A stretch of 64,000 bases of DNA from Mermis nigrescens (Eukaryota > Nematoda > Enoplea > Mermithida > Mermithidae): the NCBI GenBank assembly GCA_036768485.1, contig JAVLUZ010000771.1, forward strand, positions 1,046,862-1,110,861. The letters run 5' to 3'. The first letter of the stretch is position 1. Every line of letters begins with the position of its first letter. Below the pieces are notes generated by a model. The model saw only the letters and a list, made by a program, of their open reading frames with translations, was not told the DNA's origin and did not search any database. The position numbers and the translations under genes were made by a program. This document shows, in pieces, positions 11,868-21,714 of this stretch.

Positions 11868-12200
11868 CACACCTGGGCGTGGGGGGTTTGGGGGTATGCA
11901 ACTCCACGAGAAAGCAAAATACCCCCCCAGAAATCAAAATAACCCTACAGAAATCAAGATACCCCCCAGAAATCAAAATACCCCCAGAAATCAAAATACC
12001 CCCCACAGAAATCAAAATACCCCCCAGAATTCAATTTTTTAAATTTTTTTGTTTTTTTCGCAATTTTTTGATGCCAATGGATAGTGCTCGATGAGAAACG
12101 TTGAAAAATTGTGTTTTTTCGCCATGCCACCATTTTTAAGGCAATTTTTTGACCTTTGAAAAATCTTGAACCCCTAGAATTTTGATGCTGCCCACGTATG
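11868..12200 (-). mobile_element. hAT MITE H4, inverted orientation
   Basis: It begins CACACCTGGGCG and ends CTGCCCACGTATG. It is flanked by ATCCTATA at 11860-11867 and 12201-12208, an exact 8-bp TSD. The left part holds five short repeats of the type CAGAAATCAAAATACCCCC. It lies about 130 bp upstream of the kanadaptin start codon and may overlap its 5' UTR or promoter. Confidence 0.92.
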
Positions 12201-12495
12201 ATCCTATAATTAAATATATTAAAACATAAACACACGATCAATGGTCTGCTTCTACCCAACAGCGCTGGTAGTTTTATATCTATCAACAAATTGTGCAAGA
12301 TGCGGTTTAAACAACTGGCCGTTCCCAGGGTTTTTGAGCGAAAAATTTCACAATTACGTTACACATCGACTTATGCAAAAATTCGAAGGCGTGTATAGTA
12401 AATGGGCACTCTATAGAATAGCAACGTACATTGTCGAAATAATCTGTTTCGTTCCTCATCTTTAGGCTTAGGCTTACTATTTCGGCTGTAGCTAT

Positions 12496-12606
12496 TTATG
12501 CATTATCCACTGTTCGATAGTAGAGGCCAAGCGTTATAAGAGATGGGCCTATTACAATTATTACTATCATTGTCATTGCTGATGACGTAATAGTGGAAGT
12601 ACCCAT
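12496..12606 (-). CDS. Possible 36-residue membrane microprotein
   Basis: An ATG at 12606 opens a frame MGTSTITSS.. with one hydrophobic stretch (MIVIIVIGPSLITLGLYY) and a short polar C-terminus. It lies upstream of kanadaptin on the same strand. I recognise no family, and a frame this short could be chance. Confidence 0.2.
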   Translation of the reverse strand: MGTSTITSSAMTMIVIIVIGPSLITLGLYYRTVDNA

Positions 12607-13403
12607 GAATGTTTTATTTAATTTGATTTCGCTGAATTTTGAACTTTTGAGCGCATAGCTTAAGTATTCCTTATCTTCTATAGCTTTTGTCCTACTCAAA
12701 TTTGTGAAACAATGCTTCTAAAATTAGAATATCATTCAACGAGTATTGAAGACTTTTTCTAACTTCAGCATCTTCGAAAAATTCGCGCTATTCAATGTTG
12801 TCTGCGCTTTTAGAGTAAATAAGGTATTTAGTTACAGGGAAAATCATAAATTCATAATCCTTATTATATTCCGATCAATACCTAAACTAATATGGAGCCA
12901 ACTTTCATCAATTTTTTACCGCACTTTATTTTGATGAACTCTTAACCCTAATGTGTACTTTAAATCAAATTCAATTTTAAATACAAATTTCCGCTGGGCC
13001 GTACGCACCGATTTTTCCCTAGCGATTTAGTCATATTTACTATTTTGGTTCATGCTTTTGGAAATCTAAAAACGTTCCAAAATGCAGCGCTCATGTTGAA
13101 AAACAACTGTTGTAGAATACCCCAAGCACATTTTATGGCGGTATTCAAGGAGGCTGTGTACATTTCGCACAGGTAAATTTTGTGAATCATTCTAAATATC
13201 ACTATCAGCGATATGTTCTATCTGCAAACAGAGCGTTTTCCGACTTTTATCTTTGCGTTCATCTAAATAGAGTATTATCATCGTTATCATTACGTAACAT
13301 ACTAAAAGTTTAGTTCATAGATGAATAAACAAATGACTAGTGCACTTTGGCCAATTTAAGAAGTTTTATTTGTTGGCATTAAAAATGGAGTTTTTGAAGA
13401 ATA

Positions 13404-14396
13404 TGGTGTGAACCGATTTTGCGCCATTCCGGCAGAACTGCCATACAATTGCGCAAAAACGATACTTTGTGTCACTAAAAGACGCGGAAAAAAATAATAA
13501 ACCAAATCCATACAAAACTCACAGAGTTACGGTACTTCAAACATCATACTTCGACATTCACCATTTTGAGCCACTTTAAGGAATCTTAGCAGTTTATCAA
13601 AGGTTTCCAATTTTTACTCATTAATATTTTCCTACCATTTTCAAGGTCGCAGATTACAAAAAATTAAGTTATACTGCGTGGAAACCAAGTTTAAAGAAAA
13701 AATTTTTGTAATTTTTTGCCCAAAATTTCAAGAAATTTTTTTTAATTTCACTATTTTTAGCATTGTTTACATCCAGTTAAAGATTTCTACTTAAATACGA
13801 TTCAAACAGCATTTTTGGATTATCTCAAAGTTCCAACCATTTGAAGATTCAAACAGTGGAATGCAGAATAACATGTACCCAACTTAGGTCGACCTAAGCA
13901 TCTATACATCGACCTGAGCATCTATACATCGACCTAAGCATCTATACGTTGACCTAAGCATCTATACCTCGACCTAAGCGGGAGCGACCTCGACCTAAGC
14001 AGCCGCAAACACCTTCTCAGATAAACTAAGCCTAAGCCTAAGCGTCATTTAAGCAGAAACTTGAATTTTCACATTATCTAGACAGAAAGAACATGCAAAA
14101 AATTATTTTTTCAAATTTGAAAATTTTCAAACAAAATTTTTTTCCGTAAAATAAAAGTTATTTTTTCGTAATCAGCGACCTTGAAAATGTCAGATACATA
14201 TGTTTTCAGCCCAAATTCGAACATTTTTGGTAAACTGTAAAATACCTGCTATATCCTGAGTAACTCTATCTTCACCAATATTGGTCCGTTTTTCATAAAA
14301 TTTTTTTCCGCACCTTCTTTATGCATGTCCTCCTCATTTCAATCAATATCGTTCCTTTCCACGTACATCTGCAAGTTTTTCGTTCACACCATATAG
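13404..14396. mobile_element. K1, element with long imperfect inverted arms and a central tandem array
   Basis: The outer ends contain TATGGTGTGAAC (left) and GTTCACACCATA (right). Further in, CATTTTCAAGGTCGC at about 13637 is the inverse of GCGACCTTGAAAATG at 14175. The centre holds tandem GACCTAAGCATCTATACATC-type units. TA lies outside both ends, consistent with a mariner-like TA duplication, but TA is too short to prove it. No transposase was seen. Confidence 0.6.
13888..14045 (+). repeat. Tandem array of about 22-bp units in K1
   Basis: At least four units of the type CGACCTAAGCATCTATACAT are followed by CTAAGCCTAAGCC repeats. The same unit occurs in inverse orientation at 15750-15865 inside element L. 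Confidence 0.9.
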
Positions 14397-14461
14397 TAAA
14401 GTTTAGCCTTAAAAATACCATAGTGAATCAATGTAATGCAAAGCACCATAAATTTTTTAAT

Positions 14462-14770
14462 GATTTTACTTCTTTTAAGGCTAAATATATTTTCGGTTAT
14501 AATAATATTCTTTCTTACGATAATAGTTTAATACAACTTGAAGTGTGCAGACTTAAATTAAGACGCTTGCAGATTTGCCTATAAGTAATGTTATAAAATT
14601 ATTTGTCATAAATCATGTTTAGCTGACGATTTTCTGTGTTTAATCCTAATATTATCCGCAGCATTAATAGATTTGAACTACTTATGCCTGCTGCTCATTC
14701 TAATTTACACAAGTTTGATTTCTTTTACAATTATATTGCAGTTTGGAACCTGTTTGCATGCAGACCTGGC
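14462..14770 (+). pseudogene. C-terminal relic of a CR1/L2-type reverse transcriptase
   Basis: Translation in one frame gives YIFGYNNILSYDNSLIQLEV, then after a stop and a frame change SINRFELLMPAAHSNLHKFD and YNYIAVWNLF. This matches the end of the intact ORF2 at 40524-37756 (GFNSGLSYNDRLKSLSLERL, then a VPVARSDILKYDFSHRYVNLWNSLP-type segment). Stops and frame changes show that it is dead. The stretch 12950-13400 to its left holds nothing recognised. Confidence 0.75.
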
Positions 14771-14785
14771 TTTTTTACGCATTGT

Positions 14786-14880
14786 CAGACCCGTATCCAC
14801 AGACATAGGGGGGGGGCGTGCGTTCCCCCGAATCAAATCTTGAGAACGATTTTTCCTTTACTCCCTATTTGCTTTTGAAG
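14786..14880 (+). repeat. Left end of a Y-family hAT-like repeat
   Basis: CAGACCCGTATCC followed by a G-run resembles the left ends of Y elements (CAGGCCCGTATCCAGG) at 54393 and 62105. The right end was not found. Confidence 0.4.
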
Positions 14881-15129
14881 CAAAAAATCGCAAAAATTTT
14901 CTCGAATTTCCTAATTATTAGTTGTTGTCTATTTAGGCCTACTTCATAGGTACGAATTCTGAAAAGCATATTTTGATTCTGTATTCTGTTTTTCGCAGTT
15001 TGTACACAAAAAATAATATCCGTGCAAGAAGCGAAGATGATAGACATTTTTTGACGATGATAAAGAATTTTAGCGATGAAGTTCGACTATTTTTGACTAA
15101 TTTTAGAATCAAAATCAGACTACGTTAAC

Positions 15130-15360
15130 AAGCTACTAGTGGAAATAGCTACCAGTCCTACAAGTATGCGTTGCATAAAAATTTACAAGCTACAAGCTAC
15201 AAGTTAAAAATCCAGACAGCCAATTTACAAGTCCCACAAGCTAGTTACAAGTCCTACAAGTGTAGCCTTTCAAGTCTTACAAGTTCTACAAGTGCACACT
15301 ATCGAATACGTGTGCTAAAAATTACGTGTCCTACAACTGAACTACTAGTCGTACAAGTTG
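15130..15360 (+). repeat. Subterminal-type array of TACAAGT/CTACAAG motifs
   Basis: About a dozen copies of CTACAAGT-like octamers are spaced irregularly. The layout resembles the TACGAGT arrays at both ends of element C (28140-29612), so this may be the remnant of a related DNA transposon. Confidence 0.55.
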
Positions 15361-15383
15361 GCGTTGCATAAAACATCGTCAGC

Positions 15384-16315
15384 CACTACGTGGGCAGCTA
15401 GAAAATTCGGCACTTGTGGAGTTTAGGAGGTACGAAAAAATTTTTCAAAATTTTTCGAAATTTTATGAAATATGGTCAATTTTCATACGCTGATCACGAA
15501 TATGACATCCATTTTGATCGCAGACCATTACGTTTTCTAAAACTCTAATTCAAATTTTTTTATAATTTTCAACTTTTTTCAGTTTTTTCAAATCTTTATA
15601 GAAAGTTTTTGTGTTCGGACAGTGACTAAATAATTATTGGATGTTAAATACGCTGCTTACCGATCCTTATTGATACTAGGCAAAAAAATAAACCTAAGCT
15701 AATGTGGGCTCGCTTATATAACGCTTAGGCTTGGGCTTAGAATATCTTGGAAGGTGTTCTAATCTGCTTAGGTCGAGGTCGCTCCAGCTTAGGTCGATGT
15801 AAAGATGCTTAGGTCAATGTATAGATGCTTAGGTCGATGTATAGATGCTCAGGTTGATGTGAAGATATGAATTATAAACAGTCTGACTTTGAAATAGGAC
15901 TAGGCTTAGTCCTATGTGCATTACCTACCATACACCTATCACCAAAATTTAAAAAATGTACTATACACCTACATATCCTAAATGGGTGTCATAATTCTTA
16001 TCAAACCATAAAAATTGACCATAATCTAAAAAAATGGAAAAAACCTAAAAAATCAAAAATTCAAAAAAAAATATCTTCCGAATTTTTCAAAAATTTCCGG
16101 TCTGCTAAAAAATGGAGGTCATATTTGTGATCAGCGTGTGCGAATTGATCATATTTTATCAAATTTCGAAAAAATTTGAAAAGTTTTTTCCATACCTCCT
16201 AAACTCCACAAGTGCCGAAAATTCTGGGGGTGTGCAAGATTTTTCAAAGGTCAAAAAATAGCCTTAGAATTGGTGGTATGGCATAAAAAACACCATTTTT
16301 TGACGTTTCGAGCTC
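15384..16315 (+). mobile_element. H6, truncated H MITE carrying insertion L
   Basis: The left end CACTACGTGGGCAGCTAGAAAATTC resumes after L as GAAAATTCTGGGGGTG and goes on with the standard H interior (AAAAACACCATTTTTTGACG). Similarity stops near 16315, so the right end is lost. Confidence 0.75.
15409..16216. mobile_element. Element L (808 bp) with 8-bp TSD
   Basis: The termini GGCACTTGTGGAGTTTAGG and the inverse CCTAAACTCCACAAGTGCC extend into imperfect inverted arms of about 120 bp. The flanks GAAAATTC at 15401-15408 and 16217-16224 are identical. The interior holds an inverse copy of the 22-bp GCTTAGGTCGATGT array (15750-15865). No coding region is present. The ends do not start with CAG or TAG, so the superfamily is uncertain; hAT and P elements both make 8-bp TSDs. 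Confidence 0.88.
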
Positions 16316-16573
16316 TGCCCCGTAAACCGCTGAGGGCGCTTGAGCGCACCACTTCGGACCCCACTAGCCCTAGAAGAGATGAAGTCCATTGGATTTTCAA
16401 TATATTTAAGGATATGGGTAACAAAATTCACAAAGTAAAGTGTGGAGCTCTAGTGGTCATAAAATGTCTTTTTTCATTCATCCTTTGGTCCCCGTTTACT
16501 TTTTATATAAACTGTGGTCCCCCCTTCCCGAAACAAAATCCTGGATAGGGGCCTGTGCGCAGTCTACAATCTT

Positions 16574-16673
16574 NNNNNNNNNNNNNNNNNNNNNNNNNNN
16601 NNNNNNNNNNNNNNNNNNNNNNNNNNNNNNNNNNNNNNNNNNNNNNNNNNNNNNNNNNNNNNNNNNNNNNNNN
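16574..16673. other. Assembly gap, 100 N
   Basis: Exactly 100 N, the customary placeholder for a gap of unknown length. Sequence order across it should not be assumed contiguous. Confidence 0.99.
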
Positions 16674-16794
16674 ATAGTTTAAAATCTTTTATAATTCTCT
16701 TCATAATTTAATGATATGTTTAAACTTTAAGTTTCTCTTGGTTTACAACTCTCGCTTAACAAGCTCATTTTTCGAAACAGAGTATAGTACAGCC

Positions 16795-17337
16795 TATAGT
16801 CTATTTCATTTATTCGAGAGCTTTTTCAGTAAATGTTTTCGGAGGCTACAGTAACACCTTCTATCTTATTTACTGTAGGTCGCTAGATCTCACTGTAGCT
16901 ATGTACATACGTTGCAAAGATGTGGTTTTCAATAACATTTTTGCGACAAAATTTATTCTCGTCTTCCAGCAGATCAATCAACTTACAAATAAAAATCGCG
17001 CATTCAGCTAATCCTAAGTTGACACTTTAAACACAATAGACTAAAATGTTAAGAAACGCCGCGAACTCCTGCATAGTTCAGTGGTAAAACGTCTGCTACC
17101 CGGGTTCGACTCCAGCCGATAGCTTTTTATTTAGCGCACTTACTGTAGTATGTCCCAGCACTGATTAAATGCTTAAATTGAATTTATATGAGCGGATTGG
17201 TGAATAAAAATGTAAGAATTCCAGCCACTCGCTCTCACTGAGCTGATCTGCCGAATTACAGTAATTCGTCTTTTCCGCTAACTGTAGCCTTTAGAAGAAT
17301 TGACTAAAAAGCTCTCGAATAAATGAAACAGACTATA
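16795..17337. mobile_element. Mariner-like MITE J1 with a tRNA-like segment
   Basis: The ends are TATAGTCTATTTCATTTATT and the inverse AATAAATGAAACAGACTATA, extended by CGAGAGCTTTTT. The TA at each outer edge could be the duplicated TA of Tc1/mariner insertions. The same TATAGTCTGTTTCA terminus recurs in J2-J4. A tRNA-like piece lies inside at 17073-17124. Confidence 0.75.
17073..17124 (+). ncRNA. Truncated tRNA-like sequence
   Basis: It contains TAGTTCAGTGGTAAAACG (A-box and D-arm-like) and, 10 bases later, GGTTCGACTCC, a perfect B box. The anticodon arm is missing, so this is not a functional tRNA. It may be a tRNA-derived promoter piece or a tRNA pseudogene inside J1. Confidence 0.5.
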
Positions 17338-17340
17338 GTT

Positions 17341-17640
17341 TTTGGTCCCGTCTCAATAGACCCACTGTATCGTTAGACCCACCGGCTCGTTAGACCCAAT
17401 GTCTCAATAGACCCACCAGAAAAAAATCTCGATAGACCCACTGTATCGATTGACCCACCGAAAAAAAATCTCGATAGACCCACCGAAAAAATCTCGTTAG
17501 ACCCACTGTATCGATAGACCCGCCTAAAAAAATCTCGTTAGACCCACTGTATCGATAGACCCGCCGAAAAAAATCTCGTTAGACCCACTGTATCGATAGA
17601 CCCACCGAAAAAAATCTTGGCAGACTCAATGCATGTAAAG
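17341..17640 (+). repeat. Left array of a foldback-like element (about 41-bp units)
   Basis: Units built from TAGACCCACTGTATCGATAG, CCCACCG, an A-run and ATCTCGT repeat about seven times with small changes. The exact inverse occurs as a second array at 19275-20080, so the two can pair as long arms. Confidence 0.92.
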
Positions 17641-17956
17641 ACTTGCCGACAGATGTTCCGCTCAAATCACTTATTTAGGCTCCTTAGCGTGTGATAATTT
17701 ATTCTTTATGAAATTACACATAGGTACATTATGTAATTTCACTAATTCATAATGAAAAGAGTGGACCTTTTTTATTTATCTGCTCAACTTATATGTATTG
17801 CGCATCACAAAGATAATTAGGTACTAAATAAGATGACTGTTCTATTGTGAATGAGCTTCTCTTCTTTTACTCGGGATGGATTAGATATGCAGTTACATTA
17901 CACTTAAAAACTCATTCGAAAATTATGTAAATATTAACAGGGATTTGAGCGGTTTA

Positions 17957-18127
17957 AAGTCTGTTTCAGATAATTTCGTACCTACCTAAATTTTCAAACT
18001 ATCCTCTAACAAAAAGCTGACAGATTGTGAGCATAGAATCAATCTAATACATAATTACCGTAACCTTTCGGCTCACTGTCGATGAAAATTCGTGAAATTT
18101 ATGCACAAATTTATGTGAAATAGACTT
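17957..18127. mobile_element. Mariner-like MITE J3
   Basis: AAAGTCTGTTTCA on the left and TGAAATAGACTT on the right are inverse. The CAAATTTATG-type interior matches J2. About 170 bp, no coding. Confidence 0.6.
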
Positions 18128-18654
18128 AATTTAATACTATGGTCACATTGTTTGCAAAATGCAAATTGTGCATGAAACTCGATTCCTATTAGGTGTTCGT
18201 TTATTAATTGCGCTTTATGTGAGTTTAACAATTGTCGATGCCGGCCATATGAAAACACAAGTAGATGGTTTCAAAATTTTATTGCTCATGTATTCACTTA
18301 TGAGGTAAGATCACACACTCCCACGGATGGAATATTTCCTACTTTCTTCGATTTTTAACAAAACTTTTAAAAATCTCTGAAGTTTGGCGTCAAATGCTAC
18401 AAATATAGAAAATCGCGCAAAATTAAGCTTCTAAATGCCTTTCAGTTCGAAATTTTGCAAGTTTCTCGGTGCTTCGCGCCGCTTTTAGCTGAAGTGATAA
18501 AAATTTAATGCGTTTTTCGGCGCAAAATTGTCGAAAATCCCCAAAATTTTTTGAAAAAATTTATCGTCAAAAGCGATTCTAGATAAAAGTAGACCGTATA
18601 AAAAGCTTAAAAACGCCATTTTGCGCGTTAAGAGCAAATTTTTGACCTATTTTT

Positions 18655-18714
18655 GGCGGTTTCCGAAAAAGTTAGGGAACCGCCCCCTTAAGAAAATCCT
18701 AGATCCGCCACTCT
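18655..18714 (-). repeat. Solo end of a D/E-type hAT element
   Basis: On the minus strand the sequence reads AGTGGCGGATCTAGGATTTT then CTTAAGGGGGCGG, like the D and E termini. The other end was not located in 18130-18655, which otherwise shows only AT-rich repeat-like sequence with a GCTTCGCGCC motif. Confidence 0.6.
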
Positions 18715-18803
18715 TGCCTTGATTGGATTGGTCTCTTGCTAACTTCGGCCACTCCTTAATGAAATCTAGATAAAAATGAAGCTTACTAAATGGTTGCTTT
18801 CAG

Positions 18804-18989
18804 GTCAGGCTTCAGCAGCTGATTAATGGTGCAGAGCCAAGAAGACGTGATGAAAGATACGTTGCTGTTGATCGAAATATCTTTAACGCAAAGCTGCGCT
18901 TGTCGGAAAGACGTCTGCTCGCTGCTGATGAGCATGCTTTAGTTGTTGAAATTGAGCAATACTTGGCATATATTGCTTACTTGTTGTGA
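18804..18989 (+). CDS. Possible terminal exon of an unrecognised gene
   Basis: A frame of 61 codons ending in TGA follows a good acceptor (GGTTGCTTTCAG). It encodes QQLINGAEPRRRDERYVAVD, then a charged, helix-like RLSERRLLAADEHALVVE. Composition is more GC-rich and gene-like than the neighbourhood. It lies inside the loop of the foldback-like structure. I do not recognise the family; it could be captured host sequence or a transposon gene exon. Confidence 0.35.
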   Translation, partial: VRLQQLINGAEPRRRDERYVAVDRNIFNAKLRLSERRLLAADEHALVVEIEQYLAYIAYLL

Positions 18990-19274
18990 TTTTTTGAAAA
19001 TCTGATTTGTTGTTTTACTTTTACAAGATTAAATTAGTAATTACTGACATTTGATCAAATTAAAATTAATTAATTAATGACAAAAAATTGCCTGCACATT
19101 GTTTTAATCATCTAAGGAAATGCTTCGGGGTGATAATTTTCTGTTGCCTGCATGTTTAGCAGTTTTCAGACTGACATTCTCGATGATTTACTCAGAAAAT
19201 ATAATAAATTACTGCAAAAAATGATACATAAGAAAATTATAAGAACCGTGAGGGTAATTAGATCTTTCAGGCGA

Positions 19275-20080
19275 AAATTTTCTCGGTGGGTCTCACGCCT
19301 GGGCGTGGGGGGGTTTATGGGGGGGTATGCACCCCCCAGAAACCAAAAATACCCCCCCCCCAGAAATCAAAATACCCCCCCAGGAATTCAATTTTTGCAA
19401 AATTTTTTTCGCTTTTTTCGCAATTTTTTGATGCTCAATGGATATGGTGCTTGATGAGAAACGTCGAAAAATGGTGTGTTTTATCACCAACACCATCGTT
19501 TTTAAGGCCATTTTTTGACCTTCAAAAAAATCTTGCACCCCCCCAGAAATTTCCTTGCTGCCCACGTATGGTGGGTCTGCTTTACATTACGGTCTAACGA
19601 GATTTTTTGGTCGGTCTCTCCTTAAAGTGAATATTCTAACACTGTTTTGTTCGGTAGGTATCGATAAATTGGGTTTAACGATATTTTTTCTGGTGGGTCT
19701 ACTGGGGTTTTTTCGGTGAGGACTAGCGGTACAGTTGGTCTAACGAGATTTTTTCGATGGTTCTATCGATAAATTCGGTCAAATAAGATTTTTTTCGGTG
19801 GGTCTATCGATACAGTGGGTCTAACGAGATTTTTTTCGGCGGGTCTATCGATACAGTGGGTTTAACGAGATTTTTTTTCGGCGGGTCTATCGATACAGTG
19901 GGTCTAACGAGATTTTTTTTCGGCGGGTCTATCGATACAGTGGGTCTAACGAGATTTTTTTCGGCGGGTCTATCGATACAGTGGGTCTATCGATACAGTG
20001 GGTCTATCGAGATTTCTTTTCGGTGGGTCTATCGATACAGTGGGTCTATCGAGATTTTTTTCTGGTGGGTCTATTTGCTA
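19275..20080 (-). repeat. Right array of the foldback-like element, interrupted by H5
   Basis: Units of GGTGGGTCTATCGATACAGT, GGGTCTAACGAGA and a T-run repeat about ten times after H5. They are the inverse of the 17341-17640 array. The array starts left of H5 (GGTGGGTCT at 19285). Confidence 0.92.
19294..19570 (-). mobile_element. hAT MITE H5 inside the array
   Basis: It begins CACGCCTGGGCGTGG and ends TGCTGCCCACGTATG. It is flanked by GTGGGTCT at 19286-19293 and 19571-19578, an exact 8-bp TSD taken from the array unit itself. Confidence 0.93.
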
Positions 20081-20165
20081 ATATATATTAATGGATATTT
20101 TATATATTAATATATTAATGATATATATTAATGATATATATTAATCCTATATATTAATGATACAG
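20081..20165. repeat. AT-rich simple repeat (ATATATTAATG)n
   Basis: Repeats of ATATATTAATGAT follow the foldback-like right array. Confidence 0.85.
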
Positions 20166-20644
20166 TAAATTTATGGTGTAAGTGCGGTGCACATACACAC
20201 TCATCGAGCTCAGGTGCTGTTAAGCCCGGTTCACACGAGTGCAATCACCTGCAATCTGCAATCTGAAACCCAGACAGGGCCGTCTGACTTGCACCGGTTG
20301 CAATGCATTGCACCCATGTGAACGGCGTTGCAACTGCATGCAACTGGCCGTTTTGGTTGCAAGGCATTGCAGCGGACGGAATGGACCAAGTTCATTTTTT
20401 TGCCTGCAACCGAGTGCAATCCTCATTAAAATTCTTTTTTTGCTCGCACGGGACGCATATCAATGAGGACGCATGCTCGCTTTTTGCACAAACGTAGGTA
20501 CTTACCCGCGCAGTATATGCTATAGCATCAAGAAAATAATAATACGCAGCTAGCAGAACAACCGCGTGCCTATTCCGATTCATGTTTTTAAAATGCAGCG
20601 CCCTGAAAATGCTGTAGGTACCTATGTTTTTAACAGGTTGCAAC

Positions 20645-21150
20645 CACACATGGGCGTGGGGGTTAGGAGGGTAAGCACCATAGGTGGGCAGCACCGAAAT
20701 TCTGGGGGGAAATTTCTGGGGGGGGTGAAAATTTTTAAGGTCAAAAAATGGTCTTAAAAGTGGTCGTATGGCAAAAAAACACCGTTTTTCGACGTTTCTC
20801 ATCAAGCTCTATCCAATGGCATCAAAAATTGCTAAAAAGCAAAAAAAATTTTCCTGGGGGGTATTTTGATTTCTGGGGGGTATTTCAACTTCTGGGTGGG
20901 TGTATACCCCCCAAAACCCCCCACGTCCATGTGTGGTAAGCACCCCCCAGAAGTTGAAATACCCCCTCCCCCAGAAATCAAAATACCCCCCAGAATTCAA
21001 ATTTTGAATTTTTTTGCCATTGGATAGTGCTTAATGAGAAACCTCGAAAAATGGTGTTTTTTCGCCATACGGCCACTTTTTAGACTATTTTTGACCTTAA
21101 TAAATTTTAATTTTTTCACCCCCCCAGAATTTCGGTGCTGCCCACCTATG
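20645..21150 (-). mobile_element. hAT MITE H3, split by H2
   Basis: It begins CACACATGGGCGTGGGGG, is interrupted at 20678, and resumes at about 20944 to end GTGCTGCCCACCTATG. TTGCAAC occurs on the left (20638-20644) and, three bases beyond the right end, at 21154-21160, so its TSD is imperfect or the right edge is slightly extended. Confidence 0.8.
20679..20935 (+). mobile_element. hAT MITE H2 inserted into H3
   Basis: It starts CATAGGTGGGCAGCACC and ends CCCACGTCCATGTGTG. The flanks GTAAGCAC at 20671-20678 and 20936-20943 are identical. H2 sits in inverse orientation inside another copy of its own family. Confidence 0.93.
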
Positions 21151-21555
21151 GTTTTGCAACCCTCAGTCGCACCCGATTGCAGCCTTTGGTTGCATGCTTT
21201 AGTTTGTGCCGTGTGAACGGCTACAATCACTGAAACCTAGACGTCTGCGACCAAATTGCAGGTTTCAGGTTGCAGATGATTGCACTCGTGTGAACCGGGC
21301 TTTACTTTCCCGTCAGCTTGTTTCGCTGTTCGCATGTGTTTTCCCGTCAGCTCGTTTCGCTGTTCAGATGGATAAGCTATTTATAGCTCTTGCGCATTCT
21401 TTTGCGCTTTAACCCGTCGAGATGACGTTTGATCTCCGGATTAGATAGCGCAATTTTTTAGCTAATTACCACTGGTTCGGCTCGCGAAAGCAACCGAGAC
21501 ACTGCGCAGTGGCGGGTCTTCGGACCTGCGCAGTTTTTAGGCTTCACAATTACAA

Positions 21556-21714
21556 TAGTCTGTTTCACACGACTTCAGTCATAAATTTTAAGACCGTCTC
21601 TGACAATAAGCTATAAAAATAGATTGCGATTCTGATATATGTTTATCGTAACCCTCGGCTTACTGTCGTTGACAATTCTTAAAATTTATGCACGAACTTA
21701 CGTGAAACAGACTA
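21556..21714. mobile_element. Mariner-like MITE J2 (about 160 bp)
   Basis: TAGTCTGTTTCACACGACTT on the left and AACTTACGTGAAACAGACTA on the right are inverse, with TCATAAATTTTAAGA paired further in. It can fold almost end to end. Confidence 0.8.

Larger units (their letters stand above)
20223..21301. mobile_element. PIF/Harbinger-like element I with TTA TSD
   Basis: The termini are AGCCCGGTTCACACGAGTGC and the exact inverse. They are flanked by TTA at 20220-20222 and 21302-21304, the 3-bp duplication typical of PIF/Harbinger. Subterminal TTGCA/TGCAA motifs are dense at both ends. Two H MITEs are nested inside. No transposase was seen. Confidence 0.88.

Noticed and set aside
13404..16216. K1 and L arrays as the two arms of a single foldback element
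   Set aside because: L has its own ends and an exact 8-bp TSD enclosing the right array, and K1 has separate inverted ends around the left array.
17341..17640. CRISPR-like look of regular repeats
   Set aside because: The units are contiguous without unique spacers, they occur as an inverse pair, and the genome is that of an animal.
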